NCBI GenBank assembly: GCA_003054665.1
Contig: QAYY01000001.1
Coordinates: forward strand, 919,501-983,500
From: Opitutaceae bacterium EW11
Lineage (GTDB): Bacteria > Verrucomicrobiota > Verrucomicrobiia > Opitutales > Opitutaceae
Length of the DNA stretch: 64,000 bases
Direction of reading: 5' to 3'
Position 1 is the stretch's first letter. Each line of letters starts with the position of its first letter. The notes under the pieces were generated by a model. The model was not told where the DNA came from and did not search any database. It was given only the letters and a program-made list of their open reading frames with translations. Shown here piece by piece: positions 61,402 through 64,000 of the stretch. A program made the position numbers and the translations under genes.

Positions 61402-63792
61402 ATGACGAGCCCCGCCGCTGCCCCTCGCGCCGTGTTCACCCGGATCCGTTTCTCCCTGCTCGCCGCCGCAGTGGCATCGGCCACAGCGTTTGCCGCGCCG
61501 GTCAAGAATCCTCGCTTCGTCGAGCCGTTTGACGCCGCTTGGCGCTTTTTCGGCGAAGAGGCGCCCGGGGCGCAGTCTCCAGACTTCAACGACACTGCCT
61601 GGACCGCCCTCGACGTACCCCACGATTGGTCAATCTCCGGCGAATTCCGCGAGGACGCCCCGGCCGGAAAAGCCGGCGCTTTTCTGCCCACCGGCATCGG
61701 GTGGTATCGAAAAACCTTCGAACTCCCCGGGGCGGCCCGAGACCGGCGTGTCTACGTGGAATTCGACGGCGTGATGGCCAACAGCGACGTGTGGATCAAC
61801 GGCCACCTCCTCGGGCATCGGCCCAACGGGTATGTGAGTTTCCGCTACGACCTCACGCCGCACCTGCGTCCTGGACCGGGCGCGCAAAACGTCCTCGCCG
61901 TTCGCGCCGACAATCATCTCCAGCCCGCCTCGCGCTGGTACGCCGGCGCCGGGATCTACCGGCACGTCCGCCTGGTAGCGGTCTCGCTGGTGCACGTGGA
62001 GCCGGATTCGCTCTTCGTTTTCACGCCTGAAATCGGCGAAACATCCGCCACGGTTCGCGTGAAGGCCCGCGCCCTGAATCGCTCGGCGGATGCCGCCGTC
62101 GTGACGCCCCGAATCGAACTTCTCCGAGCCGACGGTTCGGTCGCCGCTTCGCTCGACGCGCCGGAGTTGAATCTGCCCGCGGGCGCCGCCGGGGAAATCG
62201 ACGCGACGCTTACCCTGCCCGATCCGCAACGCTGGGACATCGGCAGCCCGAATCTCTACCGTGCCCAGCTCGACCTCGTCTCCGCGGGGAAATCTCTCGA
62301 CCGCGACTCCGCCAGCTTAGGTGTGCGGGAATGCCGGTTCGACGCCGCCACCGGCTTCTGGCTCAACGGCCGCAATCTCAAGATCAAGGGCGTGTGCCTC
62401 CACCAGGATGCCGGCGCGCTGGGCGTGGCCGTGCCGCTCAGCATCTGGGAACGGCGCCTGCACGCATTGCGCGACCTGGGCGTGAATGCGATCCGCACGT
62501 CGCACAATCCCATGGCGCCGGAGTTCCTCGATCTGTGCGACCGGCTCGGCTTCCTCGTGCTCGACGAGTTCTTCGACTGCTGGACGCGCGCCAAGAACCC
62601 GTACGACTATCACCTCCATTTTGACGAGTGGGCCGAGATCGATGCGCGCGACACGATCCGCCGCGACCGCAATCACCCCTGCGTCTTCGCCTACAGTGCC
62701 GGTAACGAAATCCATGATACGAGAGAGCCCGAACTGGCGAAGCGAATACTCGGCAAACTGATCTCGCTCTACCATGCGGAGGATCCGACGCGGCCCGTCA
62801 CGCAGGCGCTTTTCCGGCCCAACGCCACGAACGACTACGAGAACGGCCTCGCGGACCTGCTCGACGTCGTCGGCCAGAACTACCGCGAGGACGAGCTGCT
62901 CGCCGCCCATCGGCAAAACCCGTCGCGCAGGATCCTCGGCACGGAAAACCGGCACGACGCCGAAACCTGGCGCGCACTGCGCGACCATCCGCCCTTCTCC
63001 GGCCAATTCCTCTGGCCGGGCATCGCGTACCTCGGCGAGTCGAGCGGCTGGCCGGGTGTCGGTTTCCCGATCGGGCTTCTCGATCGCACGGGAGCGCCGT
63101 ACCCCCGCGCTTTCGAGCGGCGCAGCTGGTGGTCCGACACCCCCACCGTGTTCGCCGTGCGTCGCACCGGCCGCGACATCGCCCGGCAGACCGATCCCGG
63201 CTACGGCCCCAGCACGCGTTTCCGCCAGGTTCTCTTTCCCGACTGGACGCCGGCCGATCTCTCCTCGCACGAGGAACAGGTCGAGGTCTACAGCAACGCG
63301 CCGCAGGTGGAGCTTTTTCTCAACGGGAAATCGCTCGGTTCGCGCCGCCTCAATCCCGGCGCCGCGCCCCGATTCTGGCGCGTCCCGTTCGCGCCCGGCG
63401 TTCTGGAGGCCGTGGCCCGCGACGGCGGAGCCGAAGTCGCGCGACACACGCTCCGGACGGCGGGAGCGGCGGCACGACTCGTCTGTTCGTCAGGACCGCA
63501 GGAGCTCGCGCGGCCGCAGGATGGCATGGTTGTCGTTCGTATTGCGGTAGCCGATACGAATGGCACGGTGGTGCCGTCCGCCGTTCTTCCCGTGACCTTT
63601 TCGGTGGAAGGCCCCGCGCGGATCGTCGCGGTGGACAACGGCGACAACGCCTCCCACGAACCATTCGCCGCCACGCGCCGCACGACTTACCGGGGCCGCT
63701 GTGTCGCGTTCGTGCGCCTCACGGGACCGGGAGCGGCCACCGTGCGCGCCGAGGCGCCCGGAGTGGAGCCGTTCGAGCTACGGCTCGAGTGA
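61402..63792 (+). CDS. GH2 beta-galactosidase/glycosidase, exported
   Basis: 796 residues from ATG 61402 with a signal peptide (RIRFSLLAAAVASATAFA). GH2 order: jelly-roll sugar-binding (DVPHDWSISGEF, VYVEFDGVMANSDVWINGHL), Ig-like, TIM barrel, DUF4982 (VEVYSNAPQVELFLNGKSLG) and a final invasin/Big-like domain (VAVDNGDNASHEPF). The acid/base is Glu436 in AGNEIHD and the nucleophile Glu515 in LGTENRHD. Members with DUF4982 act on beta-galactosides and related beta-glycosides; the substrate is not shown. Probably periplasmic. Confidence 0.9.
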   Translation: MTSPAAAPRAVFTRIRFSLLAAAVASATAFAAPVKNPRFVEPFDAAWRFFGEEAPGAQSPDFNDTAWTALDVPHDWSISGEFREDAPAGKAGAFLPTGIGWYRKTFELPGAARDRRVYVEFDGVMANSDVWINGHLLGHRPNGYVSFRYDLTPHLRPGPGAQNVLAVRADNHLQPASRWYAGAGIYRHVRLVAVSLVHVEPDSLFVFTPEIGETSATVRVKARALNRSADAAVVTPRIELLRADGSVAASLDAPELNLPAGAAGEIDATLTLPDPQRWDIGSPNLYRAQLDLVSAGKSLDRDSASLGVRECRFDAATGFWLNGRNLKIKGVCLHQDAGALGVAVPLSIWERRLHALRDLGVNAIRTSHNPMAPEFLDLCDRLGFLVLDEFFDCWTRAKNPYDYHLHFDEWAEIDARDTIRRDRNHPCVFAYSAGNEIHDTREPELAKRILGKLISLYHAEDPTRPVTQALFRPNATNDYENGLADLLDVVGQNYREDELLAAHRQNPSRRILGTENRHDAETWRALRDHPPFSGQFLWPGIAYLGESSGWPGVGFPIGLLDRTGAPYPRAFERRSWWSDTPTVFAVRRTGRDIARQTDPGYGPSTRFRQVLFPDWTPADLSSHEEQVEVYSNAPQVELFLNGKSLGSRRLNPGAAPRFWRVPFAPGVLEAVARDGGAEVARHTLRTAGAAARLVCSSGPQELARPQDGMVVVRIAVADTNGTVVPSAVLPVTFSVEGPARIVAVDNGDNASHEPFAATRRTTYRGRCVAFVRLTGPGAATVRAEAPGVEPFELRLE

Positions 63793-63864
63793 GCGGCGGG
63801 TAGGCGCCGACGACGGAAGTCCGTTCCGCAGTCCCGGTTCGCCAAGCGGCGTCGGCCCGCACTC

Positions 63865-64000
63865 TCAGCTGGAGCCTGCGCCGACGGGGGCCGATTGCGA
63901 CGGCTCCGAGGCGATGGCCTTCGCCGCCGTACTCGGCGGTTGCGACGCCATTTCCGCCCGGCGGCGATCGATCCGTTCGGTGTCGTCGACGGGAATCACC
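63865..64000 (-). CDS. C-terminal tail of an unidentified protein, cut by window end
   Basis: A frame enters from the right edge on the minus strand and stops at 63865: VIPVDDTERIDRRRAEMASQ, then an Ala/Ser/Pro-rich end. 44 visible residues, too few to name a family. Open frame and composition support coding; it is convergent with the GH2 gene. Confidence 0.4.
   Translation of the reverse strand, partial: VIPVDDTERIDRRRAEMASQPPSTAAKAIASEPSQSAPVGAGSS

Overview
The window is high-GC bacterial DNA that most resembles Verrucomicrobiota, probably Opitutaceae. This is inferred from gene content, not from a marker gene. The supporting signs are two PEP-CTERM exported proteins, a large TonB-dependent receptor of the type common in that family (ELSPFVTTTEKDRGYFAANS near the N-terminus), many secreted carbohydrate-active enzymes, a eukaryote-type hexokinase, several GTG/TTG starts and few clear Shine-Dalgarno sites. 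No rRNA, tRNA, CRISPR array, transposase or prophage gene was seen.

Layout. 0-5.5 kb: an RND tripartite efflux operon (permease cut by the left edge, adaptor, TolC-like channel) led by two small membrane proteins and divergent from an ArsR-type regulator; a promoter/operator lies between them. 6.2-10.6 kb: a large CHASE/multi-PAS hybrid histidine kinase. 10.7-15 kb: a membrane ferritin/VIT1 protein (MbfA type), an Ada methyltransferase/regulator and a Tat-exported carboxylesterase. 15.1-15.8 kb: a decayed winged-helix (HTH_42/AlkZ-like) gene. 16-19.3 kb: a siderophore receptor and PepSY-TM protein behind a likely Fur-type operator. 19.2-21.7 kb: a KefC-type antiporter and its KefF/KefG-like flavoprotein. 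21.9-28.9 kb: hydrolases, prolyl oligopeptidase, a B12-binding radical SAM protein, a double cupin and a lipoprotein. 29.3-31.3 kb: a Thr-rich exported protein, then an ECF sigma factor translationally coupled to two small membrane proteins.

31.5-41 kb: hexokinase, GH105, GH26, a propeller-type hybrid kinase, an AraC regulator and an unusual ABM-DUF1805 fusion. The glycan genes may form a mannan/pectin-type utilisation locus, with GH105 and GH26 supplying sugars that hexokinase could phosphorylate. 41.1-46.7 kb: a metzincin protease, a TSUP transporter, a small protein, a BNR_4 protein and a lipoprotein. 47-54 kb: an (alpha/alpha)6 glycosidase convergent with a LacI regulator, which is divergent from a 1161-residue TonB receptor; this looks like a second carbohydrate-uptake locus. 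54.3-58.7 kb: a Cys/Met PLP enzyme, GFA, DUF1348, OsmC, and a carboxymuconolactone decarboxylase next to an ECF41 sigma factor, with a textbook ECF41 promoter upstream of the decarboxylase. 59-61 kb: two PEP-CTERM proteins, the second a metalloprotease ending at a strong intrinsic terminator. 61.4-63.8 kb: a GH2 beta-galactosidase, then the tail of an unidentified gene.

The most unusual non-coding content is three families of dispersed intergenic repeats. One is a composite element of a GC hairpin followed by an array of exactly 7-bp units (GAAGTTG/GTAGTTG), with four copies. The second is a REP-like family with five clear copies, two of which form an inverted pair. The third is built around a 17-bp palindrome and has two copies.
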